DNA of 64,000 bases from Mesaphorura yosii (taxonomy: Eukaryota; Arthropoda; Collembola; Poduromorpha; Tullbergiidae). Shown here piece by piece: positions 48,301-61,795 of the stretch. The stretch lies in assembly GCA_009869945.1 (NCBI GenBank), contig WIXG01000065.1, forward strand, positions 124,001-188,000, in the 5' to 3' direction. Position numbers and translations under genes: made by a program. The notes under the pieces were generated by a model. The model saw only the letters and a program-made list of their open reading frames with translations. It was not told the DNA's origin and searched no databases. The stretch's first letter is position 1; every line of letters starts with the position of its first letter.

Positions 48301-50945
48301 CATTTCCTACGACACAATGGCCAAATGGCCTTTTGCTCTTTGCTGGCTGGCTGACTGGCGTATGCAAATTTGAGACGATAATTCAGTTTCAGTTGAAATC
48401 GCGTGTCTCACAACGGAAATGGGTTTCATGTAAGTGCAAGTGAAAATTTTGTGATCGTGCCTGCTGCGTGGAAAAGTTAGTCCTTTTATTATGTCAACTT
48501 TCCTCGCCAAGTCTCCCGGTCGCCACTCTGTCGCGGCGCGGCGAGATTCAAGGCCTCGTCTGCGTTACTTCTTGCTTGTTTACTGATGAAATTTTTCTAA
48601 TTACAGATGACGAAGATGAAGCGCTAACCTGCGATGTTTGTGATCGATCATTCCCAACTTCACAAAGTCTGGCTGATCATCAATTTAAGAAGCGGCACTA
48701 CGGGTGAGTTTTACGGGCGTTGTGTGCTATGTTTCGGCTCGATGTGTCTGTGTGCTTGAAGCAAACACAAAGTTCCACCTCGACCTCAGATATGGATATT
48801 CAGCTTATCCGTCTAGTTCCATTCCATCCCATAAATGATGAAATCCGTGGTCGAGTGGACTGTGGACGAAAGCAAATAGGCAAATGCTAGTCTTTGCTTT
48901 TATGGCATAGTGAAAGTATCTCATGAATTGTGAATGGCAATGGCTTGGTTGCCATTGCCATTGCAATGGCGCTGAGTCTAGTTAGAGTTCGAGTTTTATT
49001 AGAATGCTCTTGTCTATTGTGCAAATATTTTGCGCTCTGCTCTGAGGGAAGGAATTTCGTGATAATGAATAGACAGGTAGTCAAGTCAAGAACTTTAATG
49101 GCAGGAAAAAAGAAAATGTACTTTGATCGACCAAGCAAGAGCAAGAGTACAAAGACTCGCTGAAATACTAGAAATATCTCAACACGGCATGACCACGATA
49201 GACAACAGTGTAGAAATGCAGACAGCAAGTTTGGTCGGTGAATGAAAGCCGAAGCCACAAATACATATACAACAGCCGTCAAAATGACAAGTGAAAGCTG
49301 ATTCTAGTTCTAGCACAACACAAGCAAAAGCAAGGCCACAATGCCACTGGAGGTGCCACTGCTCGTTTTCATCTTTGTTGTTTAGAAATGCGCCTTGCAT
49401 GGTTGGATTATCTGTTTTGTTTAGTTTAGTATTCAGTTTCAAGGTCTGAATTGAGAAAGGCGAAAGAGACACGAACTCGATACGCGAATTGCGAATAATT
49501 CTAATGAGTATACCAACCATTTCACATTTCTCTATTGTCCTTCATGATATCTTATTCCCCAGCGAAGCGTACCGCAGCGTGGTGCAAATTACTGCCAGTG
49601 TCGGCAAAGCGCCATAGCCCTGCACGGAGAACTTTTGCGTGCATGTGGCAAATGTGGCTTTTTGTTTTCAAAGACAATACGTACCTTGCAGCCGTACCTT
49701 GCATGATGTCCAAATTACGAGCAGCCCACAGGACGGCGTGGTGTGGCGTGCTGGAAAAATTACAAAACTAATTTTCCGGATTCGGGCTTTAGCACGAGCT
49801 GAGCGCATGGCGAATTTGTTTTAATTTATGAAACGAGAGAGTGGAAAGAGCAGACCAGAGCATGTTTTAATGACATATTTGCAATTAGTTGGCATCAGGC
49901 GAGAAAAATTTGTGGGCAAAACAAGCAGGAATACCGGGCAACGTGAATGGCAACCGCCGGACGCGGAACGACGAGCCGGAGCGGAGTCATCTGAGTGTTG
50001 CGTCCCGACTGATGGTAGAATGCATTTAGGCTTAATTAAACTAGCAGAGCCTGAGCATGCGACGCGACGCATGATGGTTTTCATGTCACAAGACGACGTC
50101 CAGTGCAGTGCAAGCACTGAATAGCGAACGAGCCAAATTGGAGTAAATTATAATTACGGGCTCTTTTTACCTGCTGCAACTTGCATGGCATGACAAGATG
50201 ACTTGTATGTTGTGCTGCCCGAAAGTCTGCCAGTTGCAATACATGATTCATTATATTTCATGTTATTGATAGTTGGTTGCCTGCGTGCGGCATGTCATAT
50301 GCAAAGCCAAGCCACGGTCACGTCAGTCCAGCCCGGTCCAATCCAATCCAGGCTTTGCTTTGGCAATGGACGGTTCGATACCTTCCACACGTGTACGCTT
50401 GATTCGTAATTTTGAATTCAGTTTGGCAAAGCCAAAGGATAAGCAGCATTTAAAATTCATAATCTTGCGCCACAGACGACACATGAAGGTAGTCAATGCA
50501 CAATACGGACGATCATCCATGTCACAAAAGAATTAGCGTTAAATGCACAATAGCACAATGGAATTAGGTACAAAGTCAAAGATCCGAGTCAAAACTAAGT
50601 GGATTATTAAACAAATAAGCGCTTCACGGCACTGCGCAGCAGGAGTCATGAATAATTTCGAGGCTGGCTCTGGTTACGTAATTTTGTGCTGCTCTCACAA
50701 CTTTCCCACTCAAAATATGATACATGACACTTATTTCTCTCCGCTCTTGTTTTGTCTGTTACAGTTGCCTGCAGTGTGACAGCATCTTTCCGTCAAAGGA
50801 CGCGCTTGACGAGCACCGTGAGCAAATGGATCATTACGACTTTGTGTCGGATTACGAGTCGGATACCACGTCATTCGAATCCGAGTCGGACGAGGACGGG
50901 ATTGACGACGAAGAGGAGGAAGAGGACAGAGAGCGGCTGCTGTAA
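45332..50945 (+). CDS. Two-finger C2H2 (JAZ/U1-like spacing) acidic protein, copy B
   Basis: Exons 45332-45428, 46441-46764, 48607-48703 and 50765-50945 join in phase (1, 1, 2) to 232 residues and TAA; introns are 1012, 1842 and 2061 nt. The start MVAVKSLWVLWKNFSTNFSF matches copy A. Exon 2 is Ser/Asn-rich with DNSDTEFEDNE. Finger 1 is C149, C152, H165, H171; finger 2 is C174, C177, H190, H196; both are C-X2-C-X12-H-X5-H with only Tyr-Gly between. Exon 3 is 97 nt in both copies, and its 33-residue product differs from copy A at four positions. The acidic tail follows a conserved SDTTSFES. Strong constraint on the fingers against drift in the linker implies both copies are functional (inference). 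Nuclear RNA or RNP binding is a guess from finger spacing. Confidence 0.85.
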
Positions 50946-51381
50946 AATGAAAACAACAGCGGTGGTGAAAGCGGACACGCTTGAGGCTGCATTCTACTTT
51001 ATTGTGCACGTATCAATTTCAATTATCAATGTACCTAATCATTAAATTCATTATTCGTATTTACGTATCTGTAAGAAGTAAATTTTACTTGTGATCTCAC
51101 GGTTTGCGGTTGCGAACAATGAATGAAGCATCGCAATTTCCGTTTTGTGCTTGGTTGTGTCAGAGTCGGAACACGGAAGGTTGAGACAGATCGGACTTGG
51201 CGGTGGATTAGGATTGTGATATGTGAAACTATTATGCTGGAAATGAAGATGAAGATATATCTTGTATTTTGTATTATGATATCTTAACCGTTTGAAATCA
51301 AGGAAGTGTTGTCAGAATCACTCACAATCACAATTTTGTGCAGATCAATACTTTAAGCAGTAAATTGGTGTAAGTGAATCA

Positions 51382-51387
51382 AATAAA
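51382..51387 (+). other. Polyadenylation signal AATAAA of copy B
   Basis: The hexamer lies 437 bases after the TAA stop of the copy B zinc-finger gene. Confidence 0.4.
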
Positions 51388-54300
51388 TGCAAAATTGTAC
51401 GAAACTGTGCATGCGTATTCTTTTGAGTTGCTTGTCTTTCATCCTCTCTGCCCCTGAATCGATCAGAACCAGGATCAGGTGGTTGCGATTTGATTTGGGA
51501 ATTCAATTTCACAATTTCAACGGATTCCAGTTCCAGTTTGTGGTTTTCTCTTCAGCTCAGGCTCGTTCATGTCCAACACTCAAATTCAATTAAAGCTCAA
51601 TTTAAAGTGAAGACGTGGGCAGAGCATGAACAGCGGCAGGGAACGTGGACAATCGATTGATTGAGTGGTTCTCGGAAAATCTGAATTGAAAAGCCTGTAC
51701 TTTGGAAGCCTAAGCCTAAGCCTAATTTTTTTTTACTAAAGACCATGCGGGCAATGTAAGACAAATATAATCTCGGTTCGACGGAATGGTTTCACATTTC
51801 ACAGTTTTCCGAGTGCAATTTATTGTGATACATGTTAACTTTGTCCTTTGTAATCGAAATTGTAGTTACAGAGATCATGAGCACGTGATCTCGGAGGAGT
51901 ACACGGACCAGACCGGACCGTGGATAAAAATCTCATCAAACTCGAAATGCCATCACTTATCACGTAGCAAATATACGCCCGCGCCGCGCATGCTTGAAAG
52001 AAACAACACAACTTTGTACTTGTTTAAATTGAAAGATCACAAATCACAATTCGTAAGGTCACCTTCGCTCGTGCTCCTAAGTCGGTCGGTCGTGACGCTG
52101 CAAGTTATTGCGTCTTTCTCTTTGAGGCTCAGCCGAGATAAAAAAAAGGCTTCTTAGGTATTAACTTCAGCTCCGCCTGGAAACTTGGACAGGGCTTCGG
52201 CTTATTTACTCGTCCTCGCTCTGCCTCTTCGTCCACTACTGCCAGACTACAGTTGAAAGTTCTGGGCTTTGCTTTTCAATTCAATTTCGCATCTCCCCAC
52301 TCAACATTTCCTAAAATCCTCAACTGAATTATGAAGTACGTGAATCGCAAGTCGAGAGTTTTTGCTGATGCTGACGCTGGTGAAAGCAAAGCTTCTGTTC
52401 TCTGGAGCTCATGAATCTTGAATTGAGTTGCTGAGACACAACACATCAAATTCCATGCAGGCTCCGGACGAATTTCAGGGGCTTTCCGATTCTGTTTTGA
52501 TCATTGCGCGTGCCTTATTCGAGTTTAAAGTTGAATAAATTGGAAACGAAACAAAATGGAATTGTTGACAAATAACATCATCACAATATTTGTGATGGAC
52601 TTATGTAACAAGCAGGAGCAGGCTCGGGAAATTGGCGAAATGCGAGATAGGATACAATGACGTCTTTATCATATCAGGACGACCCAGCACATCATTCTTC
52701 TTGCTGTGCCCTGCCTTGCCATCTGTTCCTGCGGTCCTGCCTCCCGTATCAGGAACAAACTAAGTTGAGCATGAAATGGGGTGTCAAATTATGTGTATCG
52801 CTGAATCACACTGACGCGTGAAGCCCGACGCCCATCATCCATCCACTCAAAGTAAACATTGGCTTCGCTCGCGTGTCGCGTGCTCTTTTCTTTGCCCGTC
52901 TGGTCTGGCCGGTCCTGTGACATGGTACTTGACTACAGGCTCCTGACTGCTGACTGAGCTCGGTCGACGATGGCATCGGTGTGAACATGTGAATAGCGTG
53001 ACTGTGAACCATAAGCAAAGCCACGAGAAACTTGAGAAGCACTCGCATGAGTAGGCTTCACGTTCATGAATGGAATGGAATGGTAATTCTGAACAAACTT
53101 GACACGCGAAACCGCGAAGCACGACACTTGACACTACTTTTGAAATTTAGAAGTGCCATACAAAACTCTTGAGCACAAGCCCGTGGAAATAAATGCCATA
53201 ATTCCTCTCGATTTGAGTCTGTCTGTGTCCTATGTTTACTGTTAGCTGAAACTTTTACCATTTGTCGTGGTCTGGTCATGTTCTACGGGCAGAATTAAAT
53301 AACTTTTCCACGCATCATGCAAATTGCAAATGTGAAAGGCAAAAACATCAACAGATCATTATCGTGTTATCATACTGTTCTCGCTTTGCTACTGTTCCGT
53401 TCTGGTGGCGGTGACGTTGACGGTGAGCGCGGTGCGGTGGTGTGTTAATTTTAAATTACACTCCACATTCTCTTGGTGCCACGCCACAGGCACTGGCACT
53501 ACCGGCTGCTGGCTGATTGGCTCCAGACTCCATACTCCAGCAAAGTTGTTTGCTGTTGCTCTTTTCATTCTGAGCACTGAATTAAAACGTCATAACTCGA
53601 GGACTCCACCAAGTCAAGATAAACCTACGCACGCAATTATCTATTCAGGCTGGTAAAAGTAAGCTCAGGACTCGGGACTGGGACATCCACTGGCGGGTGA
53701 ATTGTGGTCGCGGATTCATGGAGTACATGCGTAGGCTTGCTTGTTGTTTGCGGGTTATCATTACTAACCCAAATTGCAATTACAGCACCGAGCTCCGAGG
53801 ACGCCCGCCAATGGAAAGACGCAAGCAGATATTTGGAGTTATAAATATGTTATACCGACTGAATTAACTGTTCGTCCTCTCCGCTCTTCTTTGTAGCTAC
53901 TCGGCTACTTTTATTCACTTCGTTCAAGAGAGCAATGCAAATTTAATGAGTTTTTCTACTTCTTTAATTCCCCGTTGGGCCCTGTCTTGTTCCGGACCGT
54001 TGTGGAGGCAGGGGCTGAAGCTGGAACCGAAACCAAGGCAGTACTGATCAGTGCAGTGCTATGTTGTTTTCTTTTTGGTTAGCGGTGGTGGGTAGATCAA
54101 GACAGGGGAATGGGACGATAAGATAATGCACTGCGCTGTAAATAACCGCTAAAGGCTTCTTCTCTGCGCGTTTCCACTTTTTAATAAGCAAGAAAGCTAA
54201 TTTTCTCTTTGCCTTTAACCACGAGCAAAGACTGGGACCACGAATCCGGATCTTGGTAAACATGACGGTGACGGAGAATATGGAGAAGTTCTAAACTCAG

Positions 54301-57300
54301 CTGCCTGGAAACGGAGATAATGCACCTTTCTTGCTTGCCTTTGCATTTTTAAGGTCTGCGCCATGTTAAAGTAGGAGTTTGAGCATATTTCACAATTTAA
54401 CAAGCAATCTTGGCTCATTCACGACCAAACTGCATCAAAACCGAATTTTGAATCGAGTACTTTTTCTGCGACTGAGTAAGCGTGCTTTTATCATGCCAAG
54501 CCATAATAAAGTGATATTTTATTCATTCCATTCACGACTCACGACCCAGGAAAGAAAGAATTCACAGGAAGAAAGGTCATAACCGTAATTTATGGAAGGC
54601 GGCTGCAACAAAGTGCAGTACAGCGCAGGCCGACAAGCCGCAGCCTCAGATTCGCTATCCATTTCCATCTGCAAAAATATAAGTTTGCTGGGTCGACTGT
54701 TATTTCATTACATCTGTGTGGTGTAATAGAAAATTTATGACGCGTGCTGTGCGGGCGCACATGTCTGCCAAGACTGGATAAAAATCTTGATATATGACAT
54801 GAATTGGATATTACATTCATTACTTTCTTTCTTGCACTTGCTATTCTTACGAAGAACTTATGGCCAATTGACTATAAATTCGTGGAAGTTGTCTATTGCT
54901 TTGCTGATGGGTAGAAAGATCTGTCCTTAGTCATTCGAAATTGGCAATTCCCGCAGCACGCACGCTGTGTGCTGCTGCTGCCTCTGCTAACTACTAACTA
55001 AAATATCGAATTTCTCCGTCGGCACGCGCGCATCCGCCTGCTTGTTGTACGTGAAGATAACAATTAGAAGAGCCTCAAATGGCAAATTACGAATTATGAG
55101 AAATCGACTTCTCAACCTTCGGCGGTTAATCATTTCGGATAAGGTCGAGATCAAATTCCCGCCCGTAACCCACAGCTGCTGTTGACTTGCGACTTGCCGA
55201 CTTAATGAGTTCATGGATCAGACAATAATGCCACGCCACAAGGTCAGAGTATTGAATTTCATTGATAAAATTGTAATGAGCTAATTTCTAATGCACATCA
55301 TGCTCTATGCGATTTTCTCAGAAATCCTCCGCGCACAGCAATTGAAGGACTCAATAAAATGTCGCTCGTATACTTCGCAATTGCCATTTCTTCAGCGGGT
55401 AGATTATTAGCACGCGTATTTCTCTGAACTTTTGGCAGGCTTTGTTTGTAAGGAAAATATGGCGAGAAACGCCGAACGAATCCAGAATATACTGGATTCA
55501 TTGTGGCCTTTGTGGCTACGCTACGCTACAATCTAATGCAATATTTTACTCCACTGCGAAGCACACCAATCCACTGAGAAAATTGGAAATTGGATTCTGC
55601 TTACGCTTAATCGTATAATGGCGAAATTTTATACTTTGTATGAGCACGCTTTGAAGATTTCTTCAGTGAAACGGTACTGAGTGAATGCACACTATCATCA
55701 ACGTTTCTTGGAAACACCAGACAAGACACTGCGTAATAAACTGTTTAGGAAAGAGTTTACTCGGGAAAGTGGCCATAAATGTCTGGAATACTGATTTTCT
55801 TTATGAGTCAATGCGAGAGCCAGTAAACTCCACGAGAATCTGGATACTTTAACAGTCTCGCTCAATTGTACTCGTTCTGCACAGCGCGTCCGAATTGAAT
55901 CAGGAATTTTATTACATTAAGGAAGACGGCGAGAAGATACATTTACTTGGAAAACGACTTATGTCTAATAACGGCAGGCATTAAGTTTACTTCTTTCTGG
56001 CTTCTGCATGAGAATTTTATATTGCCTCGGCTCTACTCCAAAGTAAAGTTTGCGAGAAAGTAAGGAGAAACTCGTCCAGTCTTTCTCCGCCGCCCAGGCA
56101 TCGTAATTTTGTAAGATGAGTTGGAGCTGAATCGGCCAATTTACTTCCAGCAGGGACCAAGGTCGGTCAACACCAACGGAAAATTAAGAGAAATGTGGCG
56201 ATTTGGCACTGCAGCAGCAATTAGCCGCTTTTAAGAGAAGTCCCACCGGAATACTAATGAACTGGAACTTGTGACTTTCACTTCATTCTAATTCTTGCTC
56301 TCCCACATTTAGTTTTTGCTCAGTCTCAATAAAGACAAACTCATTTGAGTTTGTAACTTCGTTCGTGCTGCGCGAATTATTCCACCGAACCGGGTCAGTA
56401 ATTGCCGTTCCAACCTGCATCATCGCCTTTAGTCGGGAGCGACTGTTACAAACTCCAGGTCCAACTTTTCCGTTTCAAGAAGGTCCAGCTCTCATTTCAG
56501 AGCAGTGCAGTGTAATAATGGAAGTTTAATGGCTAATCCTCTGATGTCTATTTCAAATTAGTAGTTCAAGGTTCCAAGTCAAGGTTGTTAACAAGCTCTC
56601 TGGTCGTTGAATGCCGGCAATTAAATTCCTTGAATCGTATTCGGAACCAGCAATCAGCATCAACTCAAAGACAAGAAACAGCGGACACGTTGTACGACTC
56701 CATAATTGAATGTAATTAACGTTAGCAAATCGTTCGTGCGAGTTCTTCAAGACGAATTACTAAAAACGTGAGAATTTCCAGTTTGGGATTTCCTTGATGT
56801 CTATTAAATTTCTCGCATTCTCGTCTGTTGTCTGGTGCCTCTCGTGTGTTGGGGTCACGCATTTCATGACAGCCGGATTGGCCGAAAGATTTATGACCTG
56901 AGTTCGATTCGTGAACGCTGAACACAATTCCCAACGCTGCTGTAGGAAGAAGAATCCCATTTATTATTATCAGACTTCATCTGTCCAAGATGTTGCGTGC
57001 AATGCTCATCGGTCACGGTGGACCAGTCAAGCCCAGACTGTACAAGAGTTCATCGTTGCCTACGCTGTGCTCATATTTTCATCGTTCTTATTATTTTCCA
57101 GTTCAAATGAGAACGCACGGGCGTGGAAATTGAAATCTGTTATCTGTTGCCTTTTCTCTGAATCTTTTCATATCCTTTTCAATGCAATGTAAGGTCGGTC
57201 CGAGACTGACTGGGCCATGGCCTGCCTGGACTGAAAGGAATCTTAACTTCTGGATTCGGATTCGGATTCAGGTACACTTTTCGCTTTCGCCAATTCGCTG

Positions 57301-60300
57301 CTCGCAGCCATTGTCCAGAGACGGTACAGGCGCAGGCATGGGATTCAGTTATTCAGAGCCAGCGTCTGCACGTTTGCACGCGGCCACGCGTGATGCATGA
57401 AATATTTATGGTTCACACCGTTCAACCATGAAAAAGTTTGTGAGCACAGAATCAAGAATCATAATGGCCTGAGAGCACTGAAAATGGCTATCAAAGAAAA
57501 CATGCCCTGCATAAGGCATAGGTGTTAGTACAAGTCCCTTTACAATACTTTGAAGGCATTTTCGCGTTCGCATTCACATGAAACCTAAAATTACACATAT
57601 CACATAATTCACGTCGCCTTTTTCAAAATTTATTGGCACGTTTATGCAGTGCAAATCCAGACAAAATACGAGGAACGAAGAGCGAAGCGGCCCACACCGA
57701 CGTACAAGCTGCTCGTAAGTGTGGAAAGTACGGCAAATGCTCCGAAAATCCATTATGAAATTGAAAGTTTGACAAGCAGTGAGGCGTACAAGCGAGGAAA
57801 TATTACGACACAAAGCCATGGCACGGCACAGGCCCAAGCAAAACGATAACCATGCAATATTAAAACACTCAGGTCGTGTCATTAAGTTATCCGGTTTCAA
57901 TAAAATCTGAGCTCTGCTCTGTTTTGTCTTGCTTTGATGTCACGTCACATATGAAGTATTATTAATAACGTAATCTGATAAATGGGGTCTTCATCTCTCC
58001 GTAGACAAGACAAAAGAGAGAGAGAGGAAGGAGAAAGCCTCACTGATTTTCACTCACTTCACAGGCCCATCAGAGAATGATGCATGCGACCGGGCGGCCC
58101 TTGCCTTGCTGTCAGGCTGTCCATTGTCTTGCCGCGACAAGCCAAGACCCTTGCCTCATTCAAAGTGCACAGATAGGCACTCCGGAGCCGGATGGACGGA
58201 GGATTCAGGAGTTTAATATTTGATCTGGTTGTCTTTTTTGCTATGTCGTATTGTGCAAATGCGAAATAGATTTTTTGCGAAGTCACAGAAATTGGACGTT
58301 TGACATTTCAGTCAGAAAAATTCGTGTGGGCTCCCAATTTTCTACAAATTTCATTCATTTCGAATTCGTTTCATCTCATTCAAGAATTTTTCCAGAATTT
58401 TCGAATTGTGATGCTTTTATGTATTGTACCTTGCACGAAATTCGTACAATTTTACTATCAAAGAGGTGCCTTGCATTAGTGTTAAAATTTCAATGATTTC
58501 ACATTTCAATTGGATCCATTCCCTTGTGTACGTGAACACGTGCTCCAAGCTGACAGTAAACCTTTAAACCTTAAAGGGCACGGGGCAATTGTATTTAATT
58601 ATTACTTCAAACTGCCGCGAAGTGCGTCATTCAGACGAGCAGAGAATTTAAGGAATTTAAAGCCCTCACATGTGGACATGGCAGTATTGTTTCGCAATCA
58701 ATCTTAATTAAGACTGCGGCATGGCATTCCGACACTCAACAATTTGCATTTGTATTTGCATTCAGACGCAAAACGCTCAAGTATTTCTTGGAATTCCTCA
58801 AACGACGGCATGAATTAGTTCTCATTTAGTGTAGCTTCTGCAGTCTGCAGCTCTCATCGTTTGCAGCATTGTCATCACAAGCGGAGGTCCTTGTCAAGAA
58901 GCTGCTGCTTCGCTGCAGCACAGGCACATCTGCCAATTTCCAAACAAACGCTTAAGTGTATTTACAATCCTGTGCAGTGCAGGCAATGAAGTGTGTCGTG
59001 AAGTGAAAGCCAAGCCGGCAAGAAGGCCAAGGCATCTGTTCGTGACATGACTACGACTTTCGACTTTGACATTCTTTTTGGAGACACAGATGAAGGCGTT
59101 GAAGATGTGGAAGCGGCAGCTGCGGTGGCTTTAGGATTCTCCGAGCTCAACTCCAGTCTTTTTCTATTTTCGCTGCTATATTTTGTGTATGTTGTACTCT
59201 CAAGAATTAATTATCGGTCTACGGAGGCTCGGAAATGAAAATACTTCAAAATCTTCCATTGTTTGCTCACACCCGCACAGCCGCGCCAGCCGAGACATCG
59301 GCGACGTCGAGTACAGAAGTGAAGTTGATCTTTCAATCGTGAGGGAATCAATATACGATAAAATTAAGGCGCTTAACTCAAGAGATTCAAGACCAACACA
59401 AGATGGTTAATTGCACTGTGTCTAGTAAAGGAAAGGCGAAAGACAGCCTCATTTCTGGTGGAGACCTAAATTATAATAATCTCCTGACATAAGACTAAAA
59501 GTAAACCAAACACAGCACTGCTGTCGGTGGATTTTCCATTTTTTTATCCTCCTCTCGCCTTCTCTGTGTCGTATCAATCGTCTACTAGATCAATAGTAAG
59601 GCAAAGGCTGCCATCACCGTCCAATTCTGATGAATTCTAGTAAACTTTTCAATTTCCAAGTATAACGAAAGATTAAATTTTCGGTTCCCATTCGTCAGCC
59701 ACACCTACCGGTTTCCAATCTTCACTGGCGTGGCGTTGTCTCTCGTGTGCGTGCGTGCGTCGAGTCTTATCTTGATTGTCATCTGTTGAATTCCCGAGCT
59801 GAGCTGAAGCACAGAACTTGAAATCTTCGCCACAACCTGAGCCAGAAACTTCTGCCAAAATTCTCACACCAAGCCGAAGCCGCGTTCGCGTTCACACGCG
59901 TCACACCAAACTTTAAATTAAATAAAAACATTTCCAGCGAAGAAACTATCATCATGCAAGAGTGCACGGCACGCAAGAGAGAAAGACAAACAGTTGTTTA
60001 GTTTCACACATGTTAAGCCTTCCTAAATGCGATAAGATTACAATGCAGTGAGAGGATACATGCCGCGCACTCGATGATTCTAAGAGGTCGGAAGTTTCTG
60101 CATTCTACTACTTGTTTTTAGAAGGAACAAAGCCAAGCAAAAGCAAATAGCAAAGTAAAGCAACACCATCAGAGAAAGTTTTCAGCCAACAAAGTTTTCA
60201 AAGAGTAAATGTTTTGAGGTTTTATCAACAAAACAAAGAGACTTGATTAAAAGAAACTAAGGCGAGGCTGAGATGAAGCTAAGCACAAAGAAAATAGAAG

Positions 60301-60942
60301 ATGAAACGAAGATGAAGATGAATAATTACTACCAGGCTATAATAAAGACCGGGCTCCGAGATAGGAAACGGGAATTCTACAAATGTACAAATGTTGTTTC
60401 GTTGTGAACTGAATAACCTTTGGCATGAATTTTACACAATCTTCATCCAAATTCCTCAGCCACGGAATGCAATACAATATTGCGATTTCACGAATTGCAA
60501 TTCTGCTTAGGTTGTAAATTAATCAAGAACGATAAGAAATCAGGATTGATGGCAAAAGGAGGTGCACTTCGTCGGATTAATTTCTTCGCTTCTCATGGGC
60601 GACGTATTTCTCAGACAGAAGAATGCAAGAAATCATATAGACTCCGGTAATTAATCCATCAATTAGTATTCCTGACAGTGAGTTCAAGGGAAATTTTAAT
60701 AGAAACTTAATTATAGAGTGATTAACAGATACAACTGCGGTGGCAAATAAAGAATATCTCACGAGAGCATAGGGTACGCGTTTCTTCTGTCTTTATTGAT
60801 TAAGTTGTCAATCAAAATGATAGTGTGTGACTAAACTGACTAATAACTAGTAACAACAAACCGGTTTTAAAACTGTATCTTGTGCGTGTGCTCCTAACAC
60901 AAGGCCTTGTATCTAAATCCACATTCACGTTTCTCACCTTCC
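51388..60942. other. Large desert without supported genes
   Basis: About 9.5 kb with only short frames. A triple GCCTAA run at about 51710-51724, a purine-rich stretch at 60121-60330 and short GA/GT runs (about 58015, 59750) are the only structure seen. The frame at 59047-59238 starts MTTTFDFDILFGDTDEG and is acidic and Ala-rich; it has no recognised domain and no good splice donor. Confidence 0.5.
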
Positions 60943-61795
60943 TCACTTGTGCCACCCATGCCCATGTTCATGTTTCTCATGATGCCTATTAAATCCGTGC
61001 CGATGGCCATGGGGGTCACTGGAATTCAAAATACGATTATGAACCGAACCGCATGGGCACTCTCTCTTATACGTTACCTGAACCACGTAATGATTTCACT
61101 AAGCTTTCCTTTGATGGGGATCATCGGAATCGGAATCAATTTTCTACAAAAAAAAACAATGAATTGACAGTACTCTCATTTGGTGCAGCGATCGTTTAGC
61201 TTGCGAAGGTGAAGGTTTGGAAACCTGGAACTTACTGCACGAATCCAGGTTTTTCATGCGTAGGAGTAGTAAGATAATGACTAGAATGTGTCTTTTTCTT
61301 TGGAGGAGGCGGGTGCCATCCTCCAGAGCCTCCGTACCCGTAACCTTGATCCTTATAATACACGCTGATGTGCTCAGGTTCGGTCTGTCGGCGTCGATTG
61401 CCTCCTCCGAGCATGAAGACTCCACCATGACCATCATCGTCCCCGCCGCCGCCACCTCCGAGTCCACCAAGACTCCATCGTCCGTAATCAGTGTATCCCG
61501 TATCCTTTACTTTGTATGACGGTCGGAATCGTCCGCGTTTCACGACATAAATGGGCTCATCATCTCCGCCAATGAATCCGGACCTGGACAACAGCGTGCT
61601 TGGCTTCAAATTCAAGTTCGAGCTATCAGGAAGTATGGCTGCTACAGTTGGAGTCGGAACTGAAGCCAGAATTGGAATTCTCTTGTACGGTTTCTGGCTA
61701 TAGTCGACTGAATACGGGATTTTATTCCAGGTTGCAAAACTTAGTCCAATATTCAGACACGTCACTAATGTTAAGAACGTCGTTGGTAGAAACAT
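60943..61795 (-). CDS. Secreted Gly-rich protein with His-rich C-terminus (cuticle/matrix-like)
   Basis: Minus-strand exons 61795-61236 and 61018-60943 (intron 217 nt, donor GTAAGT, phase 2) give 211 residues. A signal peptide covers about residues 1-21 (MFLPTTFLTLVTCLNIGLSF). The middle is Tyr/Pro/Lys-rich (VDYSQKPYKRIPIL), then come Gly runs (LGGLGGGGGGDDDGHGG) and aromatic Gly repeats (GYGYGGSGGWHPPPPKKK). Exon 2 adds 25 residues containing ten histidines. The frame would also end just past the donor if unspliced, but the in-phase His/Gly continuation makes the spliced form more likely. Composition suits a cuticular or extracellular matrix component, perhaps metal-binding through His. No defined domain is seen. 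Confidence 0.65.

Noticed and set aside
51707-51725. Three GCCTAA units, like a nematode-type telomere repeat
   Set aside because: Only three copies; arthropod telomeres usually use TTAGG; chance is adequate.
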